A DNA stretch of 51,686 nucleotides from an uncultured Pelagibacteraceae bacterium (GCA_902524955.1 CABZEY010000008.1:1-51686), one strand, 5' to 3'; shown: positions 18,990 to 29,055, counted from the first letter of the stretch. The notes: generated by a model from the letters alone, not told the origin. A program made the numbers and translations.

Positions 18990-20244
18990 CTATTTACCAA
19001 TTTTATATATAACTTTGTTAATTATTATTTCTGGAATGTTTTCTGGATCAGAAACCTCAGTAACATCTGTTAATAGAAGCAAAATTCATAAATTAGCCAA
19101 CAAAGGTGACAAAAAAGCGAAAAAACTTTTAAATCTTATTGATAATAAAAATGATTTAATAAGTTCAATATTGGTTGGTAACAACATTGTAAATATTTTT
19201 GCCTCAGTTTTAGCTACCGCAGTATTAATTGAATATTTTGGTAGTGATGGAATTTTTTATTCTACTATTGTGATGACATGTTTAATTGTCATTTTCGCCG
19301 AAGTTTTACCAAAAAATATAGCCTTGATAAAAGCTGAGAGGTTCGCGCTTTTTTTTTCTAGTCCTCTCACTTTATTTGTAAAAATATTTTATCCTATTAT
19401 TTTAATACTCAAGATTATAAATCAAATTATTTACAAAGTTTTTGGTATTGACAATAAAAACAATGAGTTTTCAGCAACAGAAAATATAAGAAACATAATT
19501 GATATGCATGAAGATGAAGGTGATATTCATAAAGATGAAGGTGATATGATCAATGCAATACTAGATTTAAAAGAAATAACTGTTGAAAAGATTATGACGC
19601 ATAGAAAAAATATTTTTTCCTTAGACATGAATAAAACAGAAAAAGTCTACGAAATAATAGCCAAAAGTTCCTTTAGTCGTATACCTGTATGGGAAAAAAA
19701 CCCAAATAATATTTTAGGTATTATTCATGCAAAAAATATTTTAAGCAACTTAGATAAGTTTGGAAAAATAGAAATCAATAAAATTAGAAATAGCATTATT
19801 AAACCTTGGTTTATACCTGAAACAACTAAAGTAAAAGATCAACTTAATGAGTTTATTAATAGAAAAGAAAAAATTGCATTTGTAGTTGATGAATATGGAG
19901 AGTTGATGGGTCTTATATCTCTTGAAGATATTATTGAAGAAATTGTTGGGAATATTTTTGACGAAAAGGACTCGTCAACGATAGGGATCAGAAGGATTAA
20001 TGAAAATCTATATCGTATCAGAGGCGATGTTAACATAAGGGATATTAATAGAGAGCTTGATCTACAACTTCCAGAGAATAATGCCTCAACATTAGCTGGT
20101 TATATTATTTATAAAACTGAAGCATTGCCAGAAGTTGGTCAAACATTTAAATTTAACAATATTATTTATGAAATACTTAATAAAAATAAAAATCAAATCA
20201 CGCAAATAAAAGTTTTTTTGGATAGATCTCCTAAGAGTCAATAA
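18976..20244 (+). CDS. CNNM/CBS-domain membrane protein (CorC/HlyC-like)
   Basis: A 422-residue membrane protein with an N-terminal CNNM (DUF21) domain: FSGSETSVTSVNRSKIHKLA, GNNIVNIFASVLATA and FAEVLPKNIAL, with about four hydrophobic segments in residues 1-155. Two CBS motifs follow (EKIMTHRKNIFSLD; IAFVVDEYGELMGLISLEDIIEEIVG), then a C-terminal CorC_HlyC domain. The family is linked to magnesium or divalent cation efflux. Old hemolysin names for it are misleading. Its position after aroK-aroB and before bolA is conserved in alphaproteobacteria. The 3' end overlaps that of bolA by 14 bases. Confidence 0.9.
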   Translation: MEITNYLPILYITLLIIISGMFSGSETSVTSVNRSKIHKLANKGDKKAKKLLNLIDNKNDLISSILVGNNIVNIFASVLATAVLIEYFGSDGIFYSTIVMTCLIVIFAEVLPKNIALIKAERFALFFSSPLTLFVKIFYPIILILKIINQIIYKVFGIDNKNNEFSATENIRNIIDMHEDEGDIHKDEGDMINAILDLKEITVEKIMTHRKNIFSLDMNKTEKVYEIIAKSSFSRIPVWEKNPNNILGIIHAKNILSNLDKFGKIEINKIRNSIIKPWFIPETTKVKDQLNEFINRKEKIAFVVDEYGELMGLISLEDIIEEIVGNIFDEKDSSTIGIRRINENLYRIRGDVNIRDINRELDLQLPENNASTLAGYIIYKTEALPEVGQTFKFNNIIYEILNKNKNQITQIKVFLDRSPKSQ

Positions 20245-20491
20245 TTGTAATTTCTAAAGCATGAATAAAAGTATCGATTTCTTCTGATAAACATTTATAA
20301 ATTATTTGATGAGATTGCAATCTTGATAATTTATGAAATTCTTTGTCATGAATAATTATCTTAAAATGGCTATTGCCACTTTTGGGTGAAGAATTATGAT
20401 TTTTGTGCAAATGAGAGTTATTCAAAACATTAACATTTTTTAAGCCTAAATTTTCTTTTAATTTTTTTTTAATTAGTGCTTCAGCATTCAT
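20231..20491 (-). CDS. bolA: BolA-family protein
   Basis: An 86-residue BolA-fold protein. The N-terminal KKKLKENLGLKNVNVLNNSHLH and the HFKIIIHDKEFHKLSRLQSHQIIYKCL block are characteristic, including the conserved histidine that can take part in [2Fe-2S] sharing with monothiol glutaredoxin. Likely role: iron-sulfur trafficking or iron regulation. It diverges from the J-domain protein across 23 bases, a conserved alphaproteobacterial arrangement with cobS and cobT. Confidence 0.92.
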   Translation of the reverse strand: MNAEALIKKKLKENLGLKNVNVLNNSHLHKNHNSSPKSGNSHFKIIIHDKEFHKLSRLQSHQIIYKCLSEEIDTFIHALEITIIDS

Positions 20492-20514
20492 TTTTTTTTT
20501 ATATTATATCATGA

Positions 20515-21165
20515 ATGAATAAAAACTGTGAAAATAAAAATTGCTCAGAAAGAGGTTTTAAAGAAGTCCTTGTAAGAGACAAAAAAAATAAAGAATATAA
20601 AGTATTATGTATTTTTCATTATGAACAATATATCAAAAAGAAAAATTTAAAATGCGACTGGAACTCTTGTGATAAGTTAGGAGAATTTAAAGCTCCAGCA
20701 AAAAAAGATGATAAAGTTTTATGGTTTTGTGAAGAGCATGTAAGAGAGTACAATAAAAAGTGGGATTTTTTTGAAGGAATGTCACAAGACGAAATTGAAG
20801 ATTTTATTTTTAAAGATATAGTTGGTCATAGAAAGACACAAAAATTTGGCTCAAGGGATAATTTTTTTTATAAATTATGGAATAATGCAATTGAGGATGA
20901 ATTATTAAATATTTCAAAATTTAAAAAAACATTAAGCCATGAAAACCAAAAATATACTGAAAAACAAATCAAGGCATTAAAAAAAATGGAATTGAAACCA
21001 AATATTTCTTGGATTACTATCAAAGAACAGTTCAAAAAACTTGTGAAAAAATATCACCCTGATATGAATGCTGGCGATAAAAAATATGAAGAAAAGTTAA
21101 AGGAAATAACAATAGCTTACTCATATTTGAAAAAATCACTTAGTGATAAACAAAAGGTAATATGA
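20515..21165 (+). CDS. J-domain protein with N-terminal cysteine-rich modules
   Basis: A 216-residue protein with a C-terminal J-domain, WITIKEQFKKLVKKYHPDMN, with HPD at 181-183, so it probably stimulates a DnaK-type chaperone. The N-terminal 80 residues hold two similar potential zinc modules: C5-x4-C10 with C32-x2-H35, and C47-x4-C52 with C72-x2-H75. The start at 20515 is chosen because the ATG four bases upstream is followed by a stop after three codons. The stop overlaps the ATG of cobS by 4 bases. The bolA/J-protein/cobS/cobT order is conserved in alphaproteobacteria; the client is unknown, but CobS/CobT are candidates by position. Confidence 0.88.
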   Translation: MNKNCENKNCSERGFKEVLVRDKKNKEYKVLCIFHYEQYIKKKNLKCDWNSCDKLGEFKAPAKKDDKVLWFCEEHVREYNKKWDFFEGMSQDEIEDFIFKDIVGHRKTQKFGSRDNFFYKLWNNAIEDELLNISKFKKTLSHENQKYTEKQIKALKKMELKPNISWITIKEQFKKLVKKYHPDMNAGDKKYEEKLKEITIAYSYLKKSLSDKQKVI

Positions 21166-22139
21166 ACACAATATTAGCTGAACAACAACCAGATTTGAAA
21201 ATTTCAGTAAAGCAAACCTTTAATATTGACAGTGATTTGGAAGTAGCAGCTTTTTCTGAAAAAAATGATTACGTTCCAAAAATTGACAATAACTATGTTT
21301 TTGACAAAGAAACTACTCTCGCTGTCCTTGCGGGTTTCGCAAATAATAAAAGAGTAATGGTCCAAGGTTTTCATGGCACTGGTAAATCAACACACATCGA
21401 ACAAATCGCTGCAAGATTGAATTGGCCGTGTGTTAGAGTAAATCTGGACAGTCATATTAGCCGTATCGATTTGATAGGTAAAGATGCAATTGTAATTAAG
21501 GATGGAAAACAAATTACAGAATTTAAAGAAGGTATACTTCCCTGGTCTTTGCAAAATCCAGTAGCTTTAGTTTTTGATGAATATGATGCTGGAAGACCTG
21601 ATGTAATGTTTGTTATTCAAAGAGTACTTGAAAGTGAGGGCAGGTTCACTTTATTAGATAAAAACAAAGTAATTAATCCAAATAAGTCATTTAGATTGTT
21701 TGCGACTGCAAATACTATTGGTCTTGGAGATACTTCGGGATTGTATCATGGTACTCAACAAATTAATCAAGGGCAGATGGATCGATGGAATATTGTAACG
21801 ACATTAAACTATTTGGATCCATCAAAAGAAGAAGAGATTATTTTGGCGAAATGTAAATATCTAAATACCAGTGATGGAAAACAAATTATTAAAAATATGG
21901 TTCAAGTGGCTAATCTAACTAGAAATGGTTTTGCAAATGGAGATATCTCAACAGTAATGAGTCCTAGAACTGTGTTAACTTGGGCTGATAATTTTAATAT
22001 ATTTTCTGATCTCAGACACTCGTTTAAAATATCTTTCTTAAATAAATGCGATGAATTAGAGAGGCCTATTATCTCTGAATATTATCAAAGATGTTTTGGT
22101 GAGGATATCTTGGCAAAAGATAAAAACAAACCTGAATAA
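21162..22139 (+). CDS. cobS: CobS-type AAA+ ATPase
   Basis: A 325-residue AAA+ ATPase matching the CobS subunit of aerobic cobaltochelatase. Walker A is GFHGTGKST (69-77); Walker B is ALVFDEYDAGRPD; sensor region LFATANTIGLGDTSGLYHG. In B12 makers CobS and CobT power CobN for cobalt insertion. No cobN or other cobalamin gene is visible here, and many alphaproteobacteria keep cobST outside B12 clusters, so a MoxR-like chaperone role with CobT is equally possible. It is coupled to the J-protein (4-base overlap) and abuts cobT with no gap. Confidence 0.92.
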   Translation: MNTILAEQQPDLKISVKQTFNIDSDLEVAAFSEKNDYVPKIDNNYVFDKETTLAVLAGFANNKRVMVQGFHGTGKSTHIEQIAARLNWPCVRVNLDSHISRIDLIGKDAIVIKDGKQITEFKEGILPWSLQNPVALVFDEYDAGRPDVMFVIQRVLESEGRFTLLDKNKVINPNKSFRLFATANTIGLGDTSGLYHGTQQINQGQMDRWNIVTTLNYLDPSKEEEIILAKCKYLNTSDGKQIIKNMVQVANLTRNGFANGDISTVMSPRTVLTWADNFNIFSDLRHSFKISFLNKCDELERPIISEYYQRCFGEDILAKDKNKPE

Positions 22140-23924
22140 ATGGCTGACCGTCCAAATTTAGAAAAATATAAAACAGCAATACACTCAACCGCTAAAGCGA
22201 TTGCGAGGAGCAGTTTTAGTGAGAAGAGAGAAAAATTTGATAGAATCTCAAAACCAAAAATTCTTTCGGCTGAAAATAATGAAGAGATTTTAGAGGCAAG
22301 AGTTTTATCGGATAGTGAAGCTTTAAAAATTAAATATAGCGACGATAATATTTTAAATAAAAATCAGCCTAATGGTACTATTGGTAGAATGATATATAAT
22401 ATCGCAGAGAAAATAAGATATGAAAAAATTGGTTCTGATCAATACAAAGGAATAAAAAATAATATTAATAAGTTTTACCAAAAAAAAATATCAGAAAGCA
22501 ATGTTCATTCGCAAAATTTTATAGCAGATGCATTTGAAGCATATTTAAGAAACAAAGTAATGAACTTTTCTGTTCCAGACAATAAAAAAGACGATTTTAA
22601 AAGATGGAATGAAATATTCGATAACAAAGTTGCAAAAAAAATAATGTCTCTTATTAAAAGTTTAAACGATCAACAAGAATATGGTAAAAAAATCAATTCA
22701 ATAATTAATGATCTAGAAATTCAAGATCAAAATCAAAATCCACAAAATTCACAGAATGACGATGAAAATGATGATGATAACAAAGAGCAAGACAATGAAA
22801 AACAGCAATTGCAAGAGCAAGAAAATCAACAATCAAAAAATCCCGAATTTGATATGGATAATTTAGTGCCAGAAATTGATTTTGATCCAAGTCTAAATGA
22901 TCAAGAGATTGCATTAGAGGACAGCGAAGATGAAGATATTCAAACTTCTAGAGTAAAAAAGCAAACTAATAATGAAAACAACAAATATAAAGTTTTTACT
23001 AATCAATTTGACAAGATTCTCGAGGCTAACGAGCTAATCACAGATGAAGAAATATCAAAATTAAGAGGAAATCTTGATGTTCAGTTATCCTCATTGCAAT
23101 CATTTATTTCAAGACTTGCTAATAAATTACAGCGAAAACTTTTAGCAAAACAGAATCGATCTTGGAATTTTGATCTTGAGGAAGGTTTACTAGATGCATC
23201 AAAATTGCCGAGAGTCATTATGGATCCTTTTAATTCACTTTCATATAAGAAAGAAAAAGATATAGATTTTAAAGACACTGTTGTCACCTTGCTAATTGAT
23301 AACTCAGGATCAATGAGAGGTAGACCAATAACGATTGCTGCAATTTGTGCAGATATTCTATCCAGAACATTGGAGCGTTGTTCTGTAAAAGTTGAGATCC
23401 TGGGTTTTACTACTCTAAACTGGAAAGGTGGTAAGAGTAGAGAACTTTGGATGAAACAAAAAAAAGACTCACCAGGTCGTCTAAACGATTTGTGTCACAT
23501 CATCTATAAATCAGCGGATACTCCATGGCGAAGATCCAAAAACAATCTTGGTTTGATGCTAAAAGAGGGAATACTTAAAGAAAATATTGACGGAGAAGCA
23601 ATCTTGTGGGCTTACAACAGACTGAAGAAAAGGAAAGAGGAAAGAAAAATTATTATGGTAATTTCTGATGGAGCGCCGGTTGATGACTCAACTTTATCAG
23701 TAAATCAAGCAAACTATTTGGAAAAACATTTAAAAAGAGTTGTAAATTGGATTGAAAAAAATTCTGAAATAGAAATTAATGCAATCGGAATTGGTCATGA
23801 TGTAACCAATTATTACGAGAAAGCAATTAAGATTGCTGACGTTCAAGAACTTGGTGATGCAATGGTAGATCAGTTAGTTGAACTATTTATTAATTCACCC
23901 CTTAAAAAAAGAACTTTGAACTAA
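22140..23924 (+). CDS. cobT: CobT-type von Willebrand factor A protein
   Basis: A 594-residue CobT-like partner of CobS. An N-terminal helical domain is followed by a very acidic, Gln/Asn/Asp-rich linker (about residues 195-275) and a C-terminal vWA domain whose MIDAS loop is [11 protein letters not shown] (DxSxS intact), with later DGAPVDDST. In cobaltochelatase this subunit pairs with CobS in a ring complex. The ATG immediately follows the cobS TAA. The 3' end runs 30 bases into the convergent yhhQ gene. Confidence 0.92.
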   Translation: MADRPNLEKYKTAIHSTAKAIARSSFSEKREKFDRISKPKILSAENNEEILEARVLSDSEALKIKYSDDNILNKNQPNGTIGRMIYNIAEKIRYEKIGSDQYKGIKNNINKFYQKKISESNVHSQNFIADAFEAYLRNKVMNFSVPDNKKDDFKRWNEIFDNKVAKKIMSLIKSLNDQQEYGKKINSIINDLEIQDQNQNPQNSQNDDENDDDNKEQDNEKQQLQEQENQQSKNPEFDMDNLVPEIDFDPSLNDQEIALEDSEDEDIQTSRVKKQTNNENNKYKVFTNQFDKILEANELITDEEISKLRGNLDVQLSSLQSFISRLANKLQRKLLAKQNRSWNFDLEEGLLDASKLPRVIMDPFNSLSYKKEKDIDFKDTVVTLLIDNSGSMRGRPITIAAICADILSRTLERCSVKVEILGFTTLNWKGGKSRELWMKQKKDSPGRLNDLCHIIYKSADTPWRRSKNNLGLMLKEGILKENIDGEAILWAYNRLKKRKEERKIIMVISDGAPVDDSTLSVNQANYLEKHLKRVVNWIEKNSEIEINAIGIGHDVTNYYEKAIKIADVQELGDAMVDQLVELFINSPLKKRTLN

Positions 23925-24470
23925 GTTCATATTCTTAATAATTAATCTAAAAGGTACAAGCATTAACATTGCTATCAGAATTTTTACTACAAAATCCCCA
24001 AGTGCTAATGTGATCCAAGGTACTTCTGTTCCATAGAAAGCAATCGAAAAAAATAAAATTGTATCAATTGCGGAAGAAATGATTGAAGATAAAAAAGGAG
24101 GAATAAACCAATGCTTATGATTTCTTAATTTATTAAAAATATTAGCATCAAGTAATTGGGCAGTTAAAAAGGCGACACCTGAACCAATAACAATTCTTAA
24201 AGAAATTAAATCAAATTGACTTAATGAGAAATATAATGAAACGGCAATCCCCCATACAAAACCAATCTTTATAACTTTTTTTGTAAAATTAATTCCGTGC
24301 ACTCTATTTGCTAAATCAGTCACTAAAAAAGCAATCGGATACGTAAAGGCACCCCATGTTAAAATATTCTCGAGATTTAAGAATTTAAAAGGTATTTGTA
24401 CTAAATAGTTAGATGCTAGTACAATTAGCATCATAGAAAAAATATATGGAATTATCTTTTTATTTATCAA
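23895..24470 (-). CDS. yhhQ: Queuosine precursor transporter (YhhQ/VUT family)
   Basis: A 191-residue membrane protein with about six hydrophobic segments. [21 protein letters not shown] is the YhhQ hallmark, and [24 protein letters not shown] and [18 protein letters not shown] match the remaining conserved helices. The family imports queuine/preQ0-type precursors for tRNA modification. The start overlaps the end of rpmB by 4 bases, so it is probably co-transcribed with ribosomal protein L28. It overlaps cobT by 30 bases at the 3' end. Confidence 0.9.
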   Translation of the reverse strand: MINKKIIPYIFSMMLIVLASNYLVQIPFKFLNLENILTWGAFTYPIAFLVTDLANRVHGINFTKKVIKIGFVWGIAVSLYFSLSQFDLISLRIVIGSGVAFLTAQLLDANIFNKLRNHKHWFIPPFLSSIISSAIDTILFFSIAFYGTEVPWITLALGDFVVKILIAMLMLVPFRLIIKNMNLVQSSFFKG

Positions 24471-24760
24471 TTAACTTTTGACTTAGTTTTAATCATTAGA
24501 GCTTTTTTTAATTTTTTTATCCTTGGGGCTAAATTTTTGTTTTTTGCTCTAATTAAAAATTGATCTAAACCGCCTCGAAAATCAACTGCTTTCAGAGCAC
24601 GGGTAGAAATTTTTAAACTTACATTTTTTTTTAATAGCTCACTTTTTAAAGATACTTTTTTTAAATTAGGATAAAATTTTCTTTTCGTTTTATTATTTGC
24701 ATGAGACACTTTGTGTCCACTCATAGGTTTTTTTCCAGTCAGTTCACAAATGTTTGCCAT
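24467..24760 (-). CDS. rpmB: 50S ribosomal protein L28
   Basis: A 97-residue ribosomal protein: MANICELTGKKPMSGHKVSHANNKTKR at the N-terminus, VSLKISTRALKAVD in the middle and a lysine-rich tail. This is the alphaproteobacterial long form of L28. A purine-rich AAGGA stretch lies upstream of the ATG. It is the first gene of a two-gene unit with yhhQ and diverges from the TauE/SafE gene across 124 bases. Confidence 0.96.
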   Translation of the reverse strand: MANICELTGKKPMSGHKVSHANNKTKRKFYPNLKKVSLKSELLKKNVSLKISTRALKAVDFRGGLDQFLIRAKNKNLAPRIKKLKKALMIKTKSKVN

Positions 24761-24884
24761 AGATTTTGAGGATATATTTCCTTAAAATGTGTTGGTCAAG
24801 CAATTTTTAGACTTTTATATAATATATGAATTTGACAATTCGAATTTACAGGCATATTTGTTAATTAATAACTCTCAATGATTA

Positions 24885-25943
24885 ATGCTTGATATCTATT
24901 TACCGATTGCAGAAGTTTTTATAAATGTTCCATTATTATTATTAATTAGCGCGACAGTAGGGTTTCTGACAGGTTTACTTGGTATTGGTGGGGGCTTTCT
25001 TATGACACCAATACTAATTTTTTTAGGCATACCACCTGTCTATGCCGTTGCAAATGGTGCAAACAATATCCTTGCTGCCTCAGTGTCTGGATCATTAGCT
25101 CATTATTTTAAAAATCAAATCGATGTAAAAATGGGAATATTAATTTTAATTGGAGGTCTGATGGGAGCAATCCTTGGTGTTGAAATTTTTACATATTTTA
25201 TAAAAGAAGGTTCTATTAATAATTTGATATCTATTTCGTATTTCATTCTTTTAAGTTCTATTGGGATATTAATGTTTTATGAAAGTTTAAGTGAAATGAG
25301 GCGTATCAGAAATAATAAATTTATTAGACGTCGTCTTCATCAACATTATTGGATACACAATTTGCCTTTCAAAGTTAGAATTCATGCATCAAAACTTTAT
25401 ATTAGTGCTTTAGGTCCAATTTTTTTTGGTATTTTAATAGGTCTTCTTTCATCGCTACTCGGTGTTGGTGGTGGCTTCATATTAGTTCCGATTTTAATTT
25501 ACATAATGGGTATGCCGGCAAAACTGGTACCAGGAACATCATTATTTGCCATGATTTTCGTAATGATTATTGTAACCTTGCTGCATGCAATTTCTAATAA
25601 AACAATAGATCTATATCTTGTTCTAATTTTAGCTTTTGGATCGGTTATAGGTGCACAAATTGGGTCATTCATTAGCAGTAAATTAGCTGGTGAAGAACTA
25701 AGAGGCCTATTATCTATATTAATTCTGACTTTTGGTTTTAAATTTGGATACGATTTACTTTTTTCAAAAATTTTACCTTCCCTTAATATAACTAATTCAC
25801 TTGCTCCAGATTTTAATAATTTTACAAAATTCATGATTAATATATCTGATAATCATCCTGTAATTTATGGAATTACCTCAGTTACTGTAGCTATAGGCAT
25901 AGGTATTATAGTAGCTTATTCTTTTAAAAAATTGCTTAAATGA
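24885..25943 (+). CDS. TauE/SafE-family anion exporter
   Basis: A 352-residue membrane protein with eight or more hydrophobic segments and the internal duplication of the TauE/SafE (DUF81) family: GLLGIGGGFLMTPILIFLGIPP near residue 30 and SLLGVGGGFILVPILIYIMGMP near residue 190. Members export sulfite, sulfoacetate or other organic anions. Substrate cannot be told from the sequence; no taurine or sulfonate catabolic genes are adjacent. The TGA overlaps the ATG of the following DUF3429-like gene by 4 bases. Confidence 0.9.
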   Translation: MLDIYLPIAEVFINVPLLLLISATVGFLTGLLGIGGGFLMTPILIFLGIPPVYAVANGANNILAASVSGSLAHYFKNQIDVKMGILILIGGLMGAILGVEIFTYFIKEGSINNLISISYFILLSSIGILMFYESLSEMRRIRNNKFIRRRLHQHYWIHNLPFKVRIHASKLYISALGPIFFGILIGLLSSLLGVGGGFILVPILIYIMGMPAKLVPGTSLFAMIFVMIIVTLLHAISNKTIDLYLVLILAFGSVIGAQIGSFISSKLAGEELRGLLSILILTFGFKFGYDLLFSKILPSLNITNSLAPDFNNFTKFMINISDNHPVIYGITSVTVAIGIGIIVAYSFKKLLK

Positions 25944-26368
25944 ACAATTTAAACATTATAAAATTTCTTTGTTATAGTGGTTTAATACCTTTTTTTTCTT
26001 TATCAATTTTAAATTTTTATTTTAATAGCCTTATCATAATTGATATATTTTCAATTTACTCTTTGGTTATTTTAAGTTTTTTATGTGGATCTACTTGGAT
26101 TTATCTAATTTTAATTAAGGACAAAATAAATATAAAACCTTATTTGTTTTTTATTATACTAAGCCCAGTCTTTTTAATTTTATGCGAAATTTTTTTAAGA
26201 GTTCAAATTAAATTTTTTGTTTATGCAATTTTTTATTTTTTAATACAGCAGATAGATAACAAATTTCTACAAAACGATGATTATTTAAAAATTAGAAAAA
26301 ATTTAACCATGTTAGTAATGGTATCTCATATAATAATGCTAATTGGTATTTACGCCGATAGCCTCTGA
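25940..26368 (+). CDS. DUF3429-like small membrane protein
   Basis: A 142-residue protein with four to five hydrophobic segments. The opening CYSGLIPFFSLS and the following VILSFLCGSTWIYL match the pattern of the DUF3429 family (GxxGLIPF, LSFLGGxxW). The function is unknown. It is coupled to the TauE/SafE exporter by a 4-base overlap, and its last 30 bases overlap the convergent pyrD. The family call is moderately sure. Confidence 0.75.
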   Translation: MNNLNIIKFLCYSGLIPFFSLSILNFYFNSLIIIDIFSIYSLVILSFLCGSTWIYLILIKDKINIKPYLFFIILSPVFLILCEIFLRVQIKFFVYAIFYFLIQQIDNKFLQNDDYLKIRKNLTMLVMVSHIIMLIGIYADSL

Positions 26369-27391
26369 AATATTTTTTAAACCATCTTTTTTAATCAAAT
26401 TTGATAATTCTTTATTAATTTTTGATGCAACATAAGGACCTTTAAAAACCATCGCAGTATATAACTGAAGCAAACTTGCTCCACACTTTATTTTCTCATA
26501 GGCTGTAACGCCATCGCTCACACCACCAACGCCAATTATTGGTATGGTCTTTTTAAAATTTATATAAAATTTTTTTATTATTTGATTTGAGACTTGATTT
26601 AATGGGTAGCCTGATAATCCGCCCTCTTTATTTTTATTTTCGTCTTCTAGCAATTCCTTCCCTTCAATAGTGGTATTAGTCAAAACTATGCCATCTATTT
26701 TTTTTTCTAAAAATATTTCTGATAAATCATTAATTTCTGAATTATTTAAATTGGGCGAAAGTTTAAATATTATTGCCTTTTTTTCTTTAAAATTATTTTT
26801 AAATTTTTGAAGAATATTAATTAAATCTAATATTTTTTTTTTATCGTGTAAGTTTCTCAGATTTGGCGTATTTGGTGAAGAAATATTGATAGTAATATAA
26901 TCAGCCAACGGATAAAACTTTTCTATACATCTCAAATAATCATCCTCTTTAGTTGCATTTTCCTTATTTGGTCCAATATTTATTCCTAAAATACTTTTCT
27001 TCGGATTATTTTTAATTCTTTCGTAAACTTTGTTCATTCCATCATTTGGAAAACCTAGGCTATTTATAATTGCTTGGTCAGCATTTAATCTAAACACCCT
27101 TGGTTTTGGGTTTCCATTTTGTGGCTCTGGCGTAATTGTTCCGACTTCTGAAAATCCAAAACCTAACTTAAATATTGAATTATAAACCTCCGCATTTTTG
27201 TCAAAACCTGCTGCTAAGCCTATTGGATTATCAAAATCAACACCAAAAACTTTAATCTTTAAAGATGGATCTGCTGTAAATTTAAAAAAATCAAACGGAA
27301 TAATATCCTGTTTCAAAAATTTAATTGCATATTCGTGTGCTGTCTCGGGATCCGTTTGTTTTAAAAACGAATTTAAAATTTGATATAACAT
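26339..27391 (-). CDS. pyrD: Dihydroorotate dehydrogenase (quinone), class 2
   Basis: Membrane-associated flavoenzyme oxidising dihydroorotate to orotate with quinone, in pyrimidine synthesis. Class 2 signs: an N-terminal helical extension (LYQILNSFLKQTDPETAHEY), GLAAGFDKNAEV, and NISSPNTPNLRNLHD with the catalytic serine. FMN region IIGVGGVSDGVTAYEKIKCGA. 350 aa, normal. It starts 1 base after the lysS stop, so the two are in one operon, and its end overlaps the DUF3429-like gene by 30 bases. Confidence 0.95.
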   Translation of the reverse strand: MLYQILNSFLKQTDPETAHEYAIKFLKQDIIPFDFFKFTADPSLKIKVFGVDFDNPIGLAAGFDKNAEVYNSIFKLGFGFSEVGTITPEPQNGNPKPRVFRLNADQAIINSLGFPNDGMNKVYERIKNNPKKSILGINIGPNKENATKEDDYLRCIEKFYPLADYITINISSPNTPNLRNLHDKKKILDLINILQKFKNNFKEKKAIIFKLSPNLNNSEINDLSEIFLEKKIDGIVLTNTTIEGKELLEDENKNKEGGLSGYPLNQVSNQIIKKFYINFKKTIPIIGVGGVSDGVTAYEKIKCGASLLQLYTAMVFKGPYVASKINKELSNLIKKDGLKNISEAIGVNTN

Positions 27392-27392
27392 A

Positions 27393-28952
27393 TTATCTCT
27401 TTAAACTGTCCTCTAATAATTTAATAGTTTCTTTGCGTCCAAAGAAACTAATAAATGATCCCATCCTTGGCCCTTGTTCATCTCCGAAAACGATTTCATA
27501 AATTGCTTTAAACCAATCTCTTAATTTCTCTTTTGGATAGTAATTTTTACCTACACTGAAGACTTCAGTTTGTATTTCTGCAGGATCTTTACCCTCTGGC
27601 ATTTCTTTTAAAACACTTATCAATTCTGATATTGCTTTGTTTTCATTTGCATTAGCTGATCTATATTTTTTTAATGGTTTAACAATATCGTTAAAGTATT
27701 GAATGGCATTTTTTATTAACTTTTCTAAAATTGGATGTTCATCTCTAATAATTTTAGAATTATAATTTATTATAAATTTCCACAACACCTCCTCACTTTC
27801 AGCATTACTCGCACTTACTAAATTTAATAACACACCAAATGAAATTACATTTTTTTCTTTTGGAGGATTTCCATTATGAACGTGCCAAACAGGGTTTCCT
27901 AATTGTTCTTTAACATCTTGATATTCAAATTTTTCAAGAAATGTTAAATATTCATCGACTGCTTTGGGTATCACTTGCGGGTAAAGCTTTTTTGCTCTTT
28001 GTGGATTTTGGTACATATACAAAGCTAAACTCTCTTGTGTTGCGTATTTTAACCAGTCTTCAATTGTAATTCCATTGCCTTTTGATTTAGAAATTTTCTC
28101 ACCTTTCTCATCTAAAAATAATTCATAAGCAAACCCATTTGGAGGCGATGAACCTAAAATTTTACATATTTTTGATGAAAGTTCTGCGCTTGGTATCAAA
28201 TCTTTTCCATACATTTCAAAGTCTACTTTAAGAGCCGACCATCTCATTGCCCAATCAACTTTCCATTGTAATTTACATAATCCATTCGTTATTTTAGTTT
28301 TTAACTTTTTACCTGAATTATCAAACACAACCTCACTATTTTTTTCGTCAATCTCACAAATAGGAATTTCTAATACTTTCCCAGTTTCTGGACATACTGG
28401 TAAAAAAGGACTGTAAGTCTTTTTTCTTTCTGGACCTAATGTTGGCAAAATTACATTCATGATTTTTTCATAATTTTTGAGAACTTTAAGTAATTCTTCA
28501 TTAAAAACTCCATTCTTATACATTTGAGTTGAGCTTTTAAAATCATAATCAAATTTAAATTTATCTAAAAATTCTTTAAGCATTTCATTATTGTGTTCTC
28601 CAAAACTTGAATACTTATTAAATGGATCTGGAATTGATGATAGTGGCTTATTTAAATTTTTCTTCAATAACTCGCTATTTGGAATGTTTTCTGGAACTTT
28701 TCTTAATCCATCCATATCATCTGAGAAAGTAAATAGTTTTACCGGTATATCTGATAATTTTTTAAAAGCTTGAATTACCATCGTAGTACGACATACTTCT
28801 CCAAAAGTCCCTATATGCGGTAAGCCACTAGGCCCATAGCCTGTTTGAAATAAAACGTATCCCTTTTTTTTTAATGAATCGCTCTTTTTTTTTAAAATTA
28901 ATCTGGCCTCTGTAAAGGGCCAAGCTTTAGTGTTTAAAAAATCGGAATTCAT
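27393..28952 (-). CDS. lysS: Class I lysyl-tRNA synthetase
   Basis: Charges tRNA-Lys. This is the archaeal-type class I enzyme also found in alphaproteobacteria: GPSGLPHIGTFGEV carries the HIGH motif (HIGT at 46-49) and KISKSKGNG (286-294) the KMSKS motif. 519 aa, as expected for LysRS-I (LysK). A class II gene is not present in this window. It diverges from trkH and is followed by pyrD after a single base. Confidence 0.95.
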   Translation of the reverse strand: MNSDFLNTKAWPFTEARLILKKKSDSLKKKGYVLFQTGYGPSGLPHIGTFGEVCRTTMVIQAFKKLSDIPVKLFTFSDDMDGLRKVPENIPNSELLKKNLNKPLSSIPDPFNKYSSFGEHNNEMLKEFLDKFKFDYDFKSSTQMYKNGVFNEELLKVLKNYEKIMNVILPTLGPERKKTYSPFLPVCPETGKVLEIPICEIDEKNSEVVFDNSGKKLKTKITNGLCKLQWKVDWAMRWSALKVDFEMYGKDLIPSAELSSKICKILGSSPPNGFAYELFLDEKGEKISKSKGNGITIEDWLKYATQESLALYMYQNPQRAKKLYPQVIPKAVDEYLTFLEKFEYQDVKEQLGNPVWHVHNGNPPKEKNVISFGVLLNLVSASNAESEEVLWKFIINYNSKIIRDEHPILEKLIKNAIQYFNDIVKPLKKYRSANANENKAISELISVLKEMPEGKDPAEIQTEVFSVGKNYYPKEKLRDWFKAIYEIVFGDEQGPRMGSFISFFGRKETIKLLEDSLKR

Positions 28953-29055
28953 AGATATTTCGTTTATAGGCTAAAATTCATTTTTTTCAAATTGCAAACA
29001 TTTGAATGATTGTCTAATCGAAATATTAATATATTTTCAAATAAACTGCTTTGAA

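Noticed and set aside
19507-19548. Near-exact 21-base tandem repeat in the CNNM/CBS gene (HEDEGDI then HKDEGDM).
   Set aside because: The segment aligns in length with the same loop of other family members as I recall them, so it is probably ordinary sequence rather than a recent duplication.
24761-24884. Possible riboswitch in the rpmB/TauE divergent gap.
   Set aside because: Only a 4-bp AGGA/TCCT pairing was seen; no known riboswitch core could be recognised.
29002-29055. N-terminal extension of TrkH from a TTG codon.
   Set aside because: The 18 residues do not resemble TrkH, and the ATG at 29056 gives the standard length.
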